A stretch of DNA of 64,000 bases from Diphasiastrum complanatum (GCA_029204225.1 CM055102.1:62045168-62109167), one strand, 5' to 3'. Shown: positions 12,150 to 23,764, counted from the stretch's first letter. Translations and numbers: made by a program. Notes: generated from the letters alone by a model not told the origin.

Positions 12150-12996
12150 TGTTGAAAATTGTCACTTCTCACTTGACAATGGTTCATGTAAATATTGATC
12201 AAACATTAGAATATGTTGATGATCTGATTTCACACGTGTGGAGCCTGTTCCCACGTGTGAAAGGATGTACTTTTCATGTTTGTATATATCCAAATTGATT
12301 TTGTATCATTCTAGTTAGTGTGAACATGAAATGACTAGTTTTTAGTCAAGTTGACTAATCACCTACAAATTAGCTTTTCCTTGCATGTGCATGAGTAAAT
12401 GCTCCCACATGGCAAGTGGATGTTCACACGTGTGTATAGAGTACTAGAAGATAAGAGTTGACCAATTTCCTTAGATCCTATTTTGTAAAGAATATTCCTA
12501 TATTCTAGGAGACTAGCTTTTTGGATTTTAGTCATATTCTAGAAGGTCAACTATTGTATAAGGATCAAGGATGGATCAAATGGATAGATCTGAGTGATGT
12601 GGCACTCTTCACACGTGTGAAGACCTGCTGGACTGTACCAGACTCATGGATGTACTTGATCTATAAAAGGATCATCATTTTGCTAAGAAGATTGATGAGA
12701 CTTTTGCACTCTACACTTTTGTGAGGTTTCTAGTCATTTGTCTTGTGATTTTTATGTATGATTGCTATCTAGTATCATTGTACTTGTTGTTTCAGGTGCA
12801 GGCCGTACTGTGGACAGTACTCCACACGTGTGAGGCCGCTCTCACTAAAAATTGATGTGTTGATCCATTGCTCTTGCTTAAATCCAAGTGTAGTGAATCT
12901 AGATCAAGATCTAATGTGTAGAACTTGATAGATTCATTGATTAGGCAACCAATAACTCTCTATGATTGTATGTCTTAAAAACTGTAAAATTTATCA
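12150..12996 (+). repeat. 5' LTR of copia 12150-15685
   Basis: It begins TGTTGAAAATTGTCAC and ends AAATTTATCA, with the primer site immediately after. The LTR carries CACACGTGTG palindromes at 12231, 12425, 12610 and 12823, plus a near copy at about 12251. These are G-box-like sites that recur in other LTRs of this window. There is no matching 3' LTR because the element is truncated. Confidence 0.85.
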
Positions 12997-13009
12997 TGGT
13001 ATCAGAGCT
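12997..13009 (+). other. tRNA-iMet primer binding site
   Basis: TGGTATCAGAGCT directly after the LTR end matches the 3' end of plant initiator tRNA-Met. Confidence 0.9.
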
Positions 13010-13589
13010 AAGTAAGAGAGTGATCATTGAATCATAAATCTTGTAAAGATCATTGGCAAAATTTGTTTTTGGCCAATACTGGTGAGGGCGAGTTCTTCTA
13101 GAGTGATAGCTTGTAATCATTTGGATCAAAACGACTTGGAGGCTGTGTATGTACTTTTCACACGTGTGAAACCATACAACAACTTTCAATTCAAGTTACT
13201 TTGAGTTTGTTGGTTCCAAAATCACAATACTAGTTCATTTTTGGTGCTTTTTGAAGCATAGTATTGATCTAGATTCATTCTAGCTAATGCCCATGACCAA
13301 ATAGTGTTTTGGATCATTGAAGCATTTCTTTTTAGAGTCTAAGATCAGATCTTAGAGGCTGATTTGTTCAGATCCTTAGTTGAAGTGAAATCTCTAAGAA
13401 AAGTGTAAAGCAATTTTTTTTTGTGAGAGTGAAAGCTAGGAATTTTTGGCAAGATCTTTGAGTATCATTCAAGCTTGTGTGCTAGTTTGATAGAGACAAG
13501 CCTATAGGCATTCTAGTAAGCTTTACGCCTTTTCATAGATATTTTAAAATTCAAAAATCTTTGTGATTTTAAAAAGCATTCATTCTAAA

Positions 13590-15685
13590 ATGTCATCCAT
13601 GGGTGGATATTTGATGGAATCAAGTGAGAGACTCACTTTCACAAATTATTCCATTTGGAAAGTGAGAATGGAATCACTCCTAGTGATCCATGATCTATAT
13701 GACATAGTTCAAGGAGTAGAGGAAGAGCCTCAAACTCTCCAAGAACAAGCCAAATACAAGAAGAGAGCAAGATTAGCTCTACATTGCATAAAGTTAAATG
13801 TATGCAATGACCTCTTGAAAGAGGTGTCTTCTTGTACCTCATCCAAAGAGGCTTGGGATTCATTAAAGAGCATTTATGAATCCAACAATACTTCAAGAAT
13901 CCTCATGCCAAGAAATCAAGTTTTCCAAAGCATGAAAGGAAGTGGAGAGAGTGGACAAGAGTATGTCCTTAGGATCAAATCTCTTAACAAGGAGTTAAGT
14001 GCAATAGGAGAGAAGATCCAAGATCAAGAACTAGTACAAATCATCTTGAATGGTCTAGGTGATGAGTTCACCAACTTAGTCCAATCATTTGCCATTCAAT
14101 ACTCTCTTCCATCCATTAAAAAGTTGCACAATGTTCTTGTGGCCGAGGAGAGTAGGCTTCTACACCTCAAGACAAGAATAGATAGCATGTCACTTAATGG
14201 AGGAGAGGAGAAAGCTAACTTTACATCTAAAGGCAAGAAGAAGCAAAATCCATTCAAGAAAAATCAAGGCAAGGAGGCCGAGATGAAGAATGGAGGATCT
14301 ACCTCCAAAGGCAAAGTGAAGAAAAAGGCAAAACTAAAGTATTTCTTTTGTGGAAAGAAATGACACTTTGCCTCAGAATGCTACTTGAAGAAGAATCAAC
14401 AAGCCAAAGGAGATCAGGAAAACATTGCTCAAGAGGAAGAAAAAGAGGATGGATTCAACACATCCTTAATGGTTGCATCTACACCAACTTCAAGTCAAGA
14501 CACATGGTGGATAGATAGTGGGGCTAGTTCCCACATGTCTTTTAACAAGCATTATTTTTCTACTCTTCTATCTTGTAATGACTCTAAGAAGTCAATATAC
14601 ACTGCTAGTGATCAAGCATGCAAGATAGATGGCATAGGATCTATACCTCTTTGCTTAGGCATATCTAAAAGGATAGATCTAGATAATGTTTTGTATGTTC
14701 CTACCATTTCAAGAAATTTGCTTAGTGTAGGACAATTAATGGACAATGGACTAGATGTATATTTCAATAATGGAGTTTGTTCTATCTTGAAAAATGATAA
14801 GTGCATAGCTAGTGGCATTAAGCAAGGTAGACTTTTCAAGTTGGATGCTAATGTTGCAAGTGAAAGTGTGAACTTGGCTAGGGAGGAGCTAACTCAAGTG
14901 GAGCTTCGGCATAAGAGATTAGGCCATCCTAATCTTCAATCTATGGAGTCAATGGCAAGCAAGGAACTAGCACTCGGCCTACCAAGAGCTTTCAAGAAGT
15001 GTGGAAAGATGTGTGAGGCATGTGGCCTTGCAAAGTCACACAAGTCTTCTTACAAGACATCTTCATCAAGATCTCTCTCTCCCTTGGATCTCATATATTC
15101 TAATGTACATAGTTTTTCACATGCAAGTAATGGAGGTGCCTTGATGTATGTAGCTTTTATAGATGATTGTACTACATTCGCATGGATTGAGTTACTATCA
15201 AAGAAAAGTCTTGTTTATGAAGTTTTCATTAAGTTCAAGTCTCTAGTAGAGAAACAACTTAGTTCTTCTATCAAAGCACTAAGATGTGATAATGGAGGAG
15301 AATACACCAATAAAATGAAAGACTTTTGTGAGATCAATGGTATTAAGTTACAGTACACTTGTTCCTACACCCCTCAACAAAATGGGGTGACCGAGAGGAA
15401 AAATAGTAGTCTATGTGAGTGTGCAAAGTCTTTGAGACTTGATGCATCACTTCCCACCTCATTTTGGGAGAAGCCATAACATGTGCTAATTATTCGTGTA
15501 ATAGACTTCCTAGTAGTGCTATAGATGAGATCTCACCTTATCAAGCCTTGTTTGATAATAAACCCAATGTAAAAGATTTTAAGATCTTTGGATGTATTTG
15601 TTATGTACACATTCCTTTGGAGACTAGAAGGAAAGAAGATGCTACCTCCTTCAAAGGAATCTTTGTTGGCTATGGAGAAAATAGA
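13590..15685 (+). pseudogene. Ty1/copia gag-protease-integrase, truncated
   Basis: Gag begins at ATG 13590 (MSSMGGYLMESSERL) with the N-terminal SIWKVRMESL motif. The zinc knuckle near 14340 is interrupted by TGA at 14361, where GGA or GGC for the conserved glycine is expected. The frame then reopens. Protease WWIDSGASSHM is near 14510. Integrase has the H/C zinc site near 14910-15025, the acidic residues in a changed context (YSNVH in place of HSDVH, so the first aspartate is lost, then RCDNGGEY and TERKN), and a frameshift near 15470. Similarity ends at VGYGENR near 15685. RT, RNase H and the 3' LTR are absent. The coding sequence is closest to the copia at 36413-40337. Confidence 0.9.
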
Positions 15686-16371
15686 GTTCATGCATGAGAA
15701 ACATAACTTATAGGAGTTTTTGTATGCAATTTTTTAATATTAAATACAAGTTGGCAATAAATACATCAATTGCTTCAAAATCATAAAATTTATTACAAGT
15801 TGAAAAGTCAATTGATTATAAAGATGCTTCTTCATGGCGAGCTTTGGTAATAGATTTATTAAGTAGAGTTCCCTTTTGGCAAATATGTGTTGGTTTGATA
15901 AGACAACACCATGAATGATAGTGAGCCTAATATATCATTGGGACTTTATAAGAAAAGGATTCCTATTTAAATAGGTTTTTATGTTTAGATTGCTTGGTTG
16001 TATTGGATGACATGAAGTGAGGTTATGCTTGATGTGGTATTTGTCTTTTTCTTTTTGTAAAAAATATGATGTGCATTCTTGAGCATATATTTAGCCCAAC
16101 GCATTCTATGATACTTTAGCATCCATTTGGCAAATCCCTAACATGATTTTAGGAATTTTCATTAATGCGCATGCAATAGTTAAAAGTATCACATACATGT
16201 TATTTTAAAGTTGTAGTTTTGAGCTTTATTCTACCTATCCTCTCCACTTATATGATTATGTTTCCTTAGACTTGTCATATTATGCTATACAATCAAGTCA
16301 CGTAAAAAGGAAAGCTAAATCCAACATCACAAGCTCAACATTTTGTATGCCTTTCTACATGTAGTGCACGC
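15686..16371. other. No recognised gene
   Basis: AT-rich DNA following the truncation of the copia integrase. No coding motif, repeat terminus or RNA gene is visible. Confidence 0.5.
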
Positions 16372-16372
16372 A

Positions 16373-16413
<41 letters not shown>
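16372..16413. repeat. (AC)n microsatellite
   Basis: A CGCACGCGC start passes into an uninterrupted AC run. Confidence 0.97.
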
Positions 16414-16416
<3 letters not shown>

Positions 16417-16758
16417 TAGTTGGGATGGTAATGCTACGTTGAAATTTTATACATGTATTGGCTACTATGTTTGGCCTCTGTGTAAGATATTATATGTCCA
16501 CTTAGTAACACAACCATGTTTATTCAATATCGTAGCACATTTGAAAAGCTTGATTTATAGCTAATCCACTAGTTAAGTCCTCGAACATTATAATTTAATG
16601 AGACAACATTGTTGAGTTTTCTTGTGATATAAGGACCACACACATGATGATTCACTAAGTTGATCTTTATCTAGATATGAAAGTTTATTTGAACCAATAC
16701 TCACGAACAACATATGTATCCTATTGGATTCAAATGAAAAACAAGAATTGTGGTATTA

Positions 16759-16906
16759 TGTTAGAAAATGTCAAGGCTAAAGCCCTTGCACAACACTCTA
16801 GGAATACACTGTGGATGGGTACCTCAGTGGTAGAGCACCCAACCAGAATGGGGAGGTCCTACCAACCACACACACCAAGTGTAAAAACTTTTCACATGGT
16901 ATCAAA
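16759..16906 (+). repeat. Short LTR-like unit with tRNA-like segment and primer-site-like end
   Basis: From 16759 (TGTTAGAAAATGTC) to 16892 (CTTTTCACA) lies a 134-base stretch with LTR-like ends. It is followed at 16893 by TGGTATCAAAGCC, one mismatch from the copia primer site. Inside it, CCTCAGTGGTAGAGCAC (16819-16835) matches a tRNA D-arm and internal A box. A possible anticodon arm follows (CCCA/TGGG pairing), but the T-arm box GGTTCGA is absent. It could be a TRIM-type miniature LTR element or a degraded tRNA-derived SINE head. No second LTR was found. Confidence 0.35.
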
Positions 16907-17089
16907 GCCATGGCGCGGTTTTTGGTTAAGTACCTAGAAGTTGCCATTGTAGGGCATAGTTGGAGTATAGGGCCAAATGACATTATGGCTGTTATAAATA
17001 GCTGTACCAGCATGGAGAACTGATCTTTGTTCTCTTATTATACATGGAGAACTCATCTTTGTTGATTCTATGTCCATCTTATGTCATTT

Positions 17090-17345
17090 TCTCATGTATC
17101 TTGAGTTTCTATGTGTAGAATGTTGATTTTCTTGTAGATCTTGAATCCACACAAGTGAAGGATAGTAGGCTGCTGCTATTGTATGGGCAGTGACAATACC
17201 TTACTGTATTTTTATGTTCATATCAGATCTAAGTAATTTATGCAAGATTAGCATGCTAAAATTGTTGATTTCTACCTTCTAGGGCTATTTCTAGATGTGT
17301 TGATCAAATAGGCCCAAGATCAAAGATCCATCAAGCACATTTTGG
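17090..17345 (+). repeat. Degraded copia LTR and primer-site relic
   Basis: The stretch TGTGTAGAATGTTGATTTTC, then ATCCACACAAGTGAA and ACCTTACTGTATT, parallels the 3' half of the NA-copia LTR near 4683-4760. It ends in CATATCAGATCTAAGTAA near 17220, a decayed version of the TGGTATCAGAGCTAAGTAA junction seen at 12997. It is probably an old LTR remnant with no internal region. Confidence 0.45.
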
Positions 17346-18072
17346 ATCATAACTTTTCATATGGTTACAATAATCACGATCAATATTTATAGTAATCATG
17401 ATCAATATTCAAGATATTTGGTTTTTAGTATACACAATCTTAGATAATCGTCACCAGCCATCAATAAGGTATCCTTCAAAATGCATCTTTGAAAAGTCAA
17501 TCAATTCTTCATCCAATATATGGAAGGCATTTTGTATCATCCTTAAAAAATAAGACACCTTTAGAAACAATAAAAATATATAGTAAAAGAAATTACCAAA
17601 ACATATTGTCACTTGTCATATTTCTTGATTCAAGCATGCGAGAGCACAATAAGAAGAAGAAAAAGCTAAAACATTGTGGAATCAAGCATGCATCAGCTTT
17701 AAAGTCTCCTACTCACATATCTGGTTAATGTAATTTGCATGTTCATAATCGAGCATGCAATAGCCAAATAAATTTGTTTGCTTTTTTTTGATGCATGTAG
17801 AATATTCTCTTTTTTTCATGCATGTAGACTCACTTTTATGTTGGGTGATTGAGCCCTCCACCAAAGTTCAAATCTATTTGTGAGATTGGAATATATCCAA
17901 ATTCACAAATATAATTTGAGAAGTCAATAATGTCATTATGTAAAGCTTAGAAACACATAATGCAACATAAAATATCAAGGGCTCCATGCAAAACAAAAAT
18001 ATAAAATGCAGGATAAAAGACAAATCTATTAAAATGCAAACAACATTTGCATCTAACCACTGCATGCACCCA
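17346..18072. other. No recognised gene
   Basis: AT-rich sequence to the left of the intact copia insertion, presumably its target DNA. Only short frames without motifs are present. Confidence 0.5.
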
Positions 18073-18077
18073 ATACC
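18073..18077. repeat. Target site duplication, left copy
   Basis: ATACC immediately left of the LTR is repeated at 23765-23769 immediately right of the other LTR. A 5-bp duplication is typical for copia integrase. Confidence 0.93.
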
Positions 18078-18290
18078 TGTAAAAATTACAGCAAATAAGG
18101 ATCCTAAAACACTTGAAATGATGAGGGAAACAATAGATTATGATTTCATAAGATTAGCACAAGTTGAACCATCAAAATCCATCAAAAATCTATGCTTGAA
18201 TCTCACTAAATGGCCCAAATCCTTGACCATCTAACTATTTACAAGTCATATGACCAAAACTAGTCAAGCTAGAATTGTGAATTTTTAACA
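18078..18290 (-). repeat. 3' LTR of intact copia, internally deleted
   Basis: 213 bases with plus-strand ends TGTAAAAATTACAG and GAATTTTTAACA. By eye it is identical to the outer parts of the 5' LTR at 23083-23764, but it lacks an internal block of about 469 bases. The deletion joins CCTTGA to CCATCTAAC. In the full LTR both breakpoints carry TGA, which points to a microhomology-mediated deletion. Confidence 0.93.
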
Positions 18291-18300
18291 CTCCTCCTCA
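18291..18300 (-). other. Polypurine tract
   Basis: On the minus strand, GAGGAGGAG lies directly before the 3' LTR (TGTTAAAAATTC). This is the plus-strand DNA primer position expected for a copia element. Confidence 0.85.
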
Positions 18301-18304
18301 CTAT

Positions 18305-21300
18305 CTAGCTTGGTTCAATCATTGCTTTACTAATCACTCCAAGTGATGATCTGAACTTCATAAAAGGTGTCTTTTTAAGTGGTTTAGTAAGTAGATCAGC
18401 TACACATTCATTGCTTGGAACATGCTCCAAAGCAATCTCCTTGGCTTGCACCATTTCTCTCACAAAGTGATGGCATATCTCAATGTGCTTAGATCTTGCA
18501 TGGAAGATTGGATTAGATGCAAGGTGTTGGGCTGATATATTGTCATTGTAGATGATTGGTGCCTCCTCTGAATCCATGATCTTTAGCTCCACCAATAATC
18601 TCTTGATCCAAAGTACCTCCTTTGTAGTGGTTGTCAAAACTTTGTACTCGGCCTCGGTTGAAGATAGAGATATAGTTTCTTGCTTTTTTGAAAGCCATGA
18701 AACCACACCTTCTCCTATGAAAGTTGAATAGGCACTTGTTGATTTCCTATCCCTCTTTTCCCCTGCAAAATCTGAATCACTAAATGCATGAAGGTTAATC
18801 ACATCTCCTCTATATAGAATCCCAAAATCCAATGTACCCGAGATGTATCTTAGAATCCTCTTAGCCTTTTTCCAATGGATATTCAATGGCTTTTGCATGG
18901 ATTGGCTCAACCTACATACACTAAAGCTAAGATCTGGTCTAGTTATAGTGATCCACATTAAGGAACCTATAAGTTGCCTAAACAAAGTGATGTCCATGAA
19001 GGATCTTTCATCATCTACATTTGGCACTTTTACATCTTGCTCCATTGGTGTGTCAACACTTTTGCATACTTCCATCTTAAACTTCTTCAAAATACTTTGA
19101 GCATAGTTTACTTGACTTATAAAGATAACATCAGACCCTCTAAGTATTTCTATGCCTAAAATGAAGTGAAGACACCCTAGATCTACCATCTTGAACTCTA
19201 AGGATAGATCTATCTTGATTTTTTCAATACCATCAACACTATTTCCACTAATGATGATGTCATCTACATAAATGAGTAAAAGTACAATACCAACATCATC
19301 AAACTTAATGTAAAGAGTGGGATCATATTCACTTTGAACAAAAGAAAGTGAAATAAGATAGCAATGTAGTCTTGAATTCCAAGATCTCGAGGCTTGCTTC
19401 AAGCCATAGATGCTTCTTTGGAGATGGCATACTTTGTTCTCCATTCCATGCTTGATGAACCCTTGTGGCTGCTCCATATAGATATCCTCTTCCAAAAAAC
19501 CATTCAAGAAAGCATTAGAGACATCCATTTGACATAGAATCCATCCAAAATGTGATGCAAGTGCAATGATTAGTCTTATTGTGACCATCTTGGCCACGGG
19601 TGCAAAAGTTTCCTCATAGTCTATCCCTCTCTCTTGAGCATAACCTTTTGCAACTAATCTTGCTTTATGTTTGTTAACACTCCCATTTGCATTCAACTTA
19701 AGCTTGAAGACCCACTTGCATCCTATTACATTCCTTTGAGGTCTCTCAACAAGCAACCAAGTTTCATTCTCAATCAAGGCATCATACTCATCCAACATAG
19801 CTTTATACCATTCTTTGGAGTTCAATGCATCTTCAACATTAGACGGTTCTTCAAAACTAGATAAAGCATAAGAAGTGGATGAGATACCCTCAACTTGCTG
19901 TCCTTTGCCTTGATATGTGAGCCTTGATGGCTCCACTTTTGCCCTTGAAGATCTCCTTGGTGTGATAGGTGGGTTTGGTGCTTGCTCCTCCATGAGCTCC
20001 TCCTCAAAACCAAGATCTTGCTCCTCGGCCATCTTCTTCTTGATTGTTGGAGCACTTGAGCCTTCTTCAAGCATATGCATATGATGTTCATCAAAGATGA
20101 CATCCCTTGAAACAACAAATTTGTTCAAGGATGGGAGATAGACTTTGTAGCCCTTGCTTGAGCTTGCATATCCAAGCATGATCCCTCTTGTGGAAGATGG
20201 ATCCTCCTTGGTTCTTGTTTCCAATGGCACATGCACATAACATATACACCCAAAAACTTTCAAGTGATTAAGATTGGGTTTCTTTCCATACAACATCTCA
20301 TAAGGAGTTTTGCCTTCAATTGCTTTGCAAGACACCCTATTCATCAAGTAGTTTGCACATACAAGAGACTCACCCCAAAAGGATTTGGGCAAACAAGCAT
20401 CTAATCTTAAAGCCTTAGAACATTCACATAATGTTCTATTCCTTCTTTCAGCAACTCCATTTTGTTGAGGAGTGTAAGGACAAGAAGTCTCTTTCTTGAT
20501 CCCTTCCTCCTCACAAAAGGCCTTGAACTCATTGGAGATGAATTCTCCACCATTGTCACTTCTAAGAATCTTGATGCTATGATTATGATGCTTTTCCACA
20601 AACAACTTGAACTTTACAAAAGTATCAAATACTTGAGACTTGAAGGAAAGTAAGAACACCCAACAATATCTTGAGTAGTCATCAATGAAGGTTAAAAACA
20701 TGGATGAACCTCCATTAGATTTGGTGCTAGCAATGTGCACATCCGAGTGTATGAGTTCAAGAGGATGAGATGACTTTGTGATGGAGTTAGGAAACACCTT
20801 CTTATGTGACTTGGATAAGGCACAAGCTTCACAAACCTTGTCTTCCTTCCCAATAGACCTTGGTAGGCCTAAAGCATACTCCTCCTTGATCATAGCCTCC
20901 ATGGAACCCGAGTTGACATGTCCAAGTCTTTTGTGCCATAAAGTAAAGGTAGATATCTTGCTCTTCTCGGCCAACATGACAACATTAGTATCCACAAATG
21001 CATCCAGCTTATAAAGTTTGCCAAGTCTAGTGCCCTTAGCCACTATCTTACCCTTCTTCTTGATGAAACATTCATTTGAAGCAAAGTCAACATTGAAACC
21101 ATTGTCTACCATTTGGCCAACACTTAGTAGATTCTTTGTTATTGTAGAAATGTACAAAACACCTTCTATGTTGATCTTTTTGGAAGATCCTAAGCAAAGG
21201 GGAATGCTACCAACTCCTTCAATCTTACAAGCTTCATCATTTGCTGTATAGATAGACTTTATAGGTCCATCATAAGATAAGAGAGAAGAGAAAAACTCCC

Positions 21301-22273
21301 TTTTACTAGTCATGTGTGAACTAGCACCCGAGTCAATCCACCAAGGATCTTCTCCTTTGAAGCTTGTTGAAGAAAATATGGACATAATGAGAGAGTCCTC
21401 ATGTGAACTCTCCTCCTCCTCCTCTTTGCTCATGTTGGCTTGGCTTTGATCTTGCTTCCTCTTGAAGCATTCCAAGGCATAATGCCCCATCTTGCTACAA
21501 TAGTAGCACTTCACCTTTGATTTGTCCTTCTTGACTTTGGTGGTTGATGGAGATGCCTTTGAGGGTCCTTCTTGATCCTCAAGATTTGTAGACTTCTTGA
21601 ATGTTGATACTTTGCCTTTGGACTTGCCTTTGCCTTTGGTGAAGAGAGCTTGGTCATCTCCACCTTGGATGGAAAGCCTATCCATCCTCTCTTGCATTTG
21701 GCTCCTTCTTGATTCCTCGGCCATGAGTGTGCCTTGGAGTTCTTCAAGTATGGGTAGCTTACCCATAATTGCATATCCCTGAACCAAATTGTCAAATTCA
21801 AAGATTAGTCCATTCAATATGAGTTGAACAAGCTCTTCATCCTTGATAGGATCACCTATAAAGGCTAGCTCTTTGTTCAATTCCTTTACTCTTAGGACAA
21901 AAGTATGTGCACTCTCTCCTTTCTTTTGATAGCTTCTATAGATTTGATTCTTCAAAGCTAACATTCTAGTTTGGTTCTTGGATTCATAGACCTTTTGCAA
22001 AGTCTCCCAAGCATCTTGAGCTGAAGTGCAATCTCCTACCTCTCTTAAGAGTTCATTTGCAACATTCATTTTTATGCAATGTAGTGCAACATTGCACCTC
22101 TTGATGTAGTTGGCTTTTTCTTGAGGATGAGTAGGTTCACCCTCCTTACCATTTACAATTTCCATCAGATCTTGCATGATCATGATAGATTCCATTCTAA
22201 CTTTCCATATGGAATAGTTAGTTTTGTTGAGCCTTTCATTAGTATCCAAAAGATATGCATTTATAGATGCCAT
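18305..22273 (-). CDS. Intact Ty1/copia gag-pol polyprotein
   Basis: One uninterrupted 1322-residue frame starting at an ATG (MASINAYLLD). Order of domains: gag about 1-210; zinc knuckle CYYCSKMGHYALEC at 256-269; aspartic protease DSGASSH at 314-320; integrase zinc site (H447, H452, C481, C484) and catalytic D511, D573 and E609, the last pair with D-35-E spacing; reverse transcriptase about 820-1045 with YVDD at 1002-1005; RNase H about 1105-1285 with D1166 (SDSDFAG), E1207 (STEAEY) and D1244. The length is normal for a Tork/Tnt1-like plant copia. All catalytic residues I can check are present. With a perfect target duplication and identical shared LTR sequence, this is a young and possibly still competent copy, although its 3' LTR is short. 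Confidence 0.97.
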   Translation of the reverse strand: MASINAYLLDTNERLNKTNYSIWKVRMESIMIMQDLMEIVNGKEGEPTHPQEKANYIKRCNVALHCIKMNVANELLREVGDCTSAQDAWETLQKVYESKNQTRMLALKNQIYRSYQKKGESAHTFVLRVKELNKELAFIGDPIKDEELVQLILNGLIFEFDNLVQGYAIMGKLPILEELQGTLMAEESRRSQMQERMDRLSIQGGDDQALFTKGKGKSKGKVSTFKKSTNLEDQEGPSKASPSTTKVKKDKSKVKCYYCSKMGHYALECFKRKQDQSQANMSKEEEEESSHEDSLIMSIFSSTSFKGEDPWWIDSGASSHMTSKREFFSSLLSYDGPIKSIYTANDEACKIEGVGSIPLCLGSSKKINIEGVLYISTITKNLLSVGQMVDNGFNVDFASNECFIKKKGKIVAKGTRLGKLYKLDAFVDTNVVMLAEKSKISTFTLWHKRLGHVNSGSMEAMIKEEYALGLPRSIGKEDKVCEACALSKSHKKVFPNSITKSSHPLELIHSDVHIASTKSNGGSSMFLTFIDDYSRYCWVFLLSFKSQVFDTFVKFKLFVEKHHNHSIKILRSDNGGEFISNEFKAFCEEEGIKKETSCPYTPQQNGVAERRNRTLCECSKALRLDACLPKSFWGESLVCANYLMNRVSCKAIEGKTPYEMLYGKKPNLNHLKVFGCICYVHVPLETRTKEDPSSTRGIMLGYASSSKGYKVYLPSLNKFVVSRDVIFDEHHMHMLEEGSSAPTIKKKMAEEQDLGFEEELMEEQAPNPPITPRRSSRAKVEPSRLTYQGKGQQVEGISSTSYALSSFEEPSNVEDALNSKEWYKAMLDEYDALIENETWLLVERPQRNVIGCKWVFKLKLNANGSVNKHKARLVAKGYAQERGIDYEETFAPVAKMVTIRLIIALASHFGWILCQMDVSNAFLNGFLEEDIYMEQPQGFIKHGMENKVCHLQRSIYGLKQASRSWNSRLHCYLISLSFVQSEYDPTLYIKFDDVGIVLLLIYVDDIIISGNSVDGIEKIKIDLSLEFKMVDLGCLHFILGIEILRGSDVIFISQVNYAQSILKKFKMEVCKSVDTPMEQDVKVPNVDDERSFMDITLFRQLIGSLMWITITRPDLSFSVCRLSQSMQKPLNIHWKKAKRILRYISGTLDFGILYRGDVINLHAFSDSDFAGEKRDRKSTSAYSTFIGEGVVSWLSKKQETISLSSTEAEYKVLTTTTKEVLWIKRLLVELKIMDSEEAPIIYNDNISAQHLASNPIFHARSKHIEICHHFVREMVQAKEIALEHVPSNECVADLLTKPLKKTPFMKFRSSLGVISKAMIEPS

Positions 22274-23069
22274 CTAGTCTCCTAATCAAGGACTTGACAC
22301 AAATGAAGGTTAATTCTATTGATTTGATTGAAGTTCTATCTTATTCCACTTCTTAGGGACCTGAAAAGATCATTAATAGACTTCCTATAAAGATCTAAGA
22401 ATGATCTCTAACAAAATCAAATCATAGAATACTAGAAACAATGCACTTGCTTGATTGAAGTAGACAATACTAGTAGAATTGTCCCTCTTTCTATAAAGAA
22501 CATTAAAGCTTCCAAATGATCTGATCAAGAGTGAATTTCAGCAACCTAATATACTTCCAAAATCACTTGTAAAAGAGCTAAATGGAACTTAATGAGGATG
22601 CAACACAATCTACTATCCAATCACAAGCAAAAAATGATCAAAATTGATGAAAAATTGATCTAATTTGGTGCATAAGTCAAGCAATGGTTTGACTGAACCT
22701 AAATCACTTTAGGAGGTCTACTACACCTTAGAACAGCCTTGAAGAGTCCCCAAAACTCTGATCTTCCCTCTCCTTGAATGCTAGAAAGCCTCCTCTATGA
22801 AATCACCTCCAAAACTCGCTTAGAAATCAATGCTTGGAGCAAGCAAAACTTGCTATCTTGGTAATGTGAATTGAATTCAACTTTGCCTCTGGTTTTAGAC
22901 ACCTAAACACCTGCAAATGAAGTCACACAACACCAATCTCCAATGTATTTGACTCACTTTGAGTTCTAGAATCAATACTAGATGCTAAGATCCAATCTAC
23001 ACAAGATTTAGATCAAAAATTGTGATCAAATTGAATGAAAACCAAGGATTTAGCTCATTTCAGCCTTTA
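22274..23069 (-). other. Copia 5' leader
   Basis: About 800 bases between primer site and gag start, without a long frame. A related leader precedes the broken copia at 1850-2343 (shared AGTTTTGGAG and CCTCCTAAAG-type blocks). It would carry the packaging and dimerisation signals, but none can be assigned by eye. Confidence 0.7.
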
Positions 23070-23082
23070 GGCTCTGATACCA
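23070..23082 (-). other. tRNA-iMet primer binding site
   Basis: On the minus strand TGGTATCAGAGCC follows the 5' LTR end (TTTTTACA) directly. Confidence 0.93.
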
Positions 23083-23764
23083 TGTAAAAATTACAGCAAA
23101 TAAGGATCCTAAAACACTTGAAATGATGAGGGAAACAATAGATTATGATTTCATAAGATTAGCACAAGTTGAACCATCAAAATCCATCAAAAATCTATGC
23201 TTGAATCTCACTAAATGGCCCAAATCCTTGAAGAAGGCTTCACACGTGTGAAAGTACGGCCTCCCACAGTCTGAGTACTGTACACCAGACCTACATTCAC
23301 TCCTATAATCATTAGTAATCACAAGTACTCAAACAATTATGAACATAGAGAGCAATTGCACCATTATGAGAGAAAAAACATGAAATTGCTTGATTGATTT
23401 TGGTGAGATATCATCACCTATATATACATGATCCATCACGGTTTTGGGCAGGTATGAGTAGCCCTAAACCTATCCCTAATGCTAATTTTGGTGGATCTTT
23501 CATCCCTACCAAGTTAGGGTTGGAATCTTGGAGATCCCTCAACAATGCAAAAATTACCAAAAATAGCTCCTATTTTTTCTCCCTTGTATCTAAGCATAAT
23601 TTGGACTCATTCCAAAGGTTCTAACACTTAGGTCTACTTGAGAACATCCTTATGAATGGAATCCTATGCTATTTGGCACGTGTGACAAGCCACATCATGA
23701 CCATCTAACTATTTACAAGTCATATGACCAAAACTAGTCAAGCTAGAATTGTGAATTTTTAACA
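23083..23764 (-). repeat. 5' LTR of intact copia
   Basis: 682 bases, plus-strand ends TGTAAAAATTACAG and GAATTTTTAACA. It would hold the promoter of the element. A CACACGTGTG palindrome at 23241-23250 lies in the block missing from the 3' LTR. Because reverse transcription normally makes both LTRs equal, the shorter 3' copy must have been altered after or during insertion. Confidence 0.93.

Noticed and set aside
16808-16870. Functional tRNA gene
   Set aside because: It has a D-arm-like segment but no GGTTCGA T-arm box, a wrong anticodon-loop pattern and no acceptor pairing.
20778-21251. Plus-strand frames within the intact copia
   Set aside because: Antisense shadows of the 1322-residue polyprotein.
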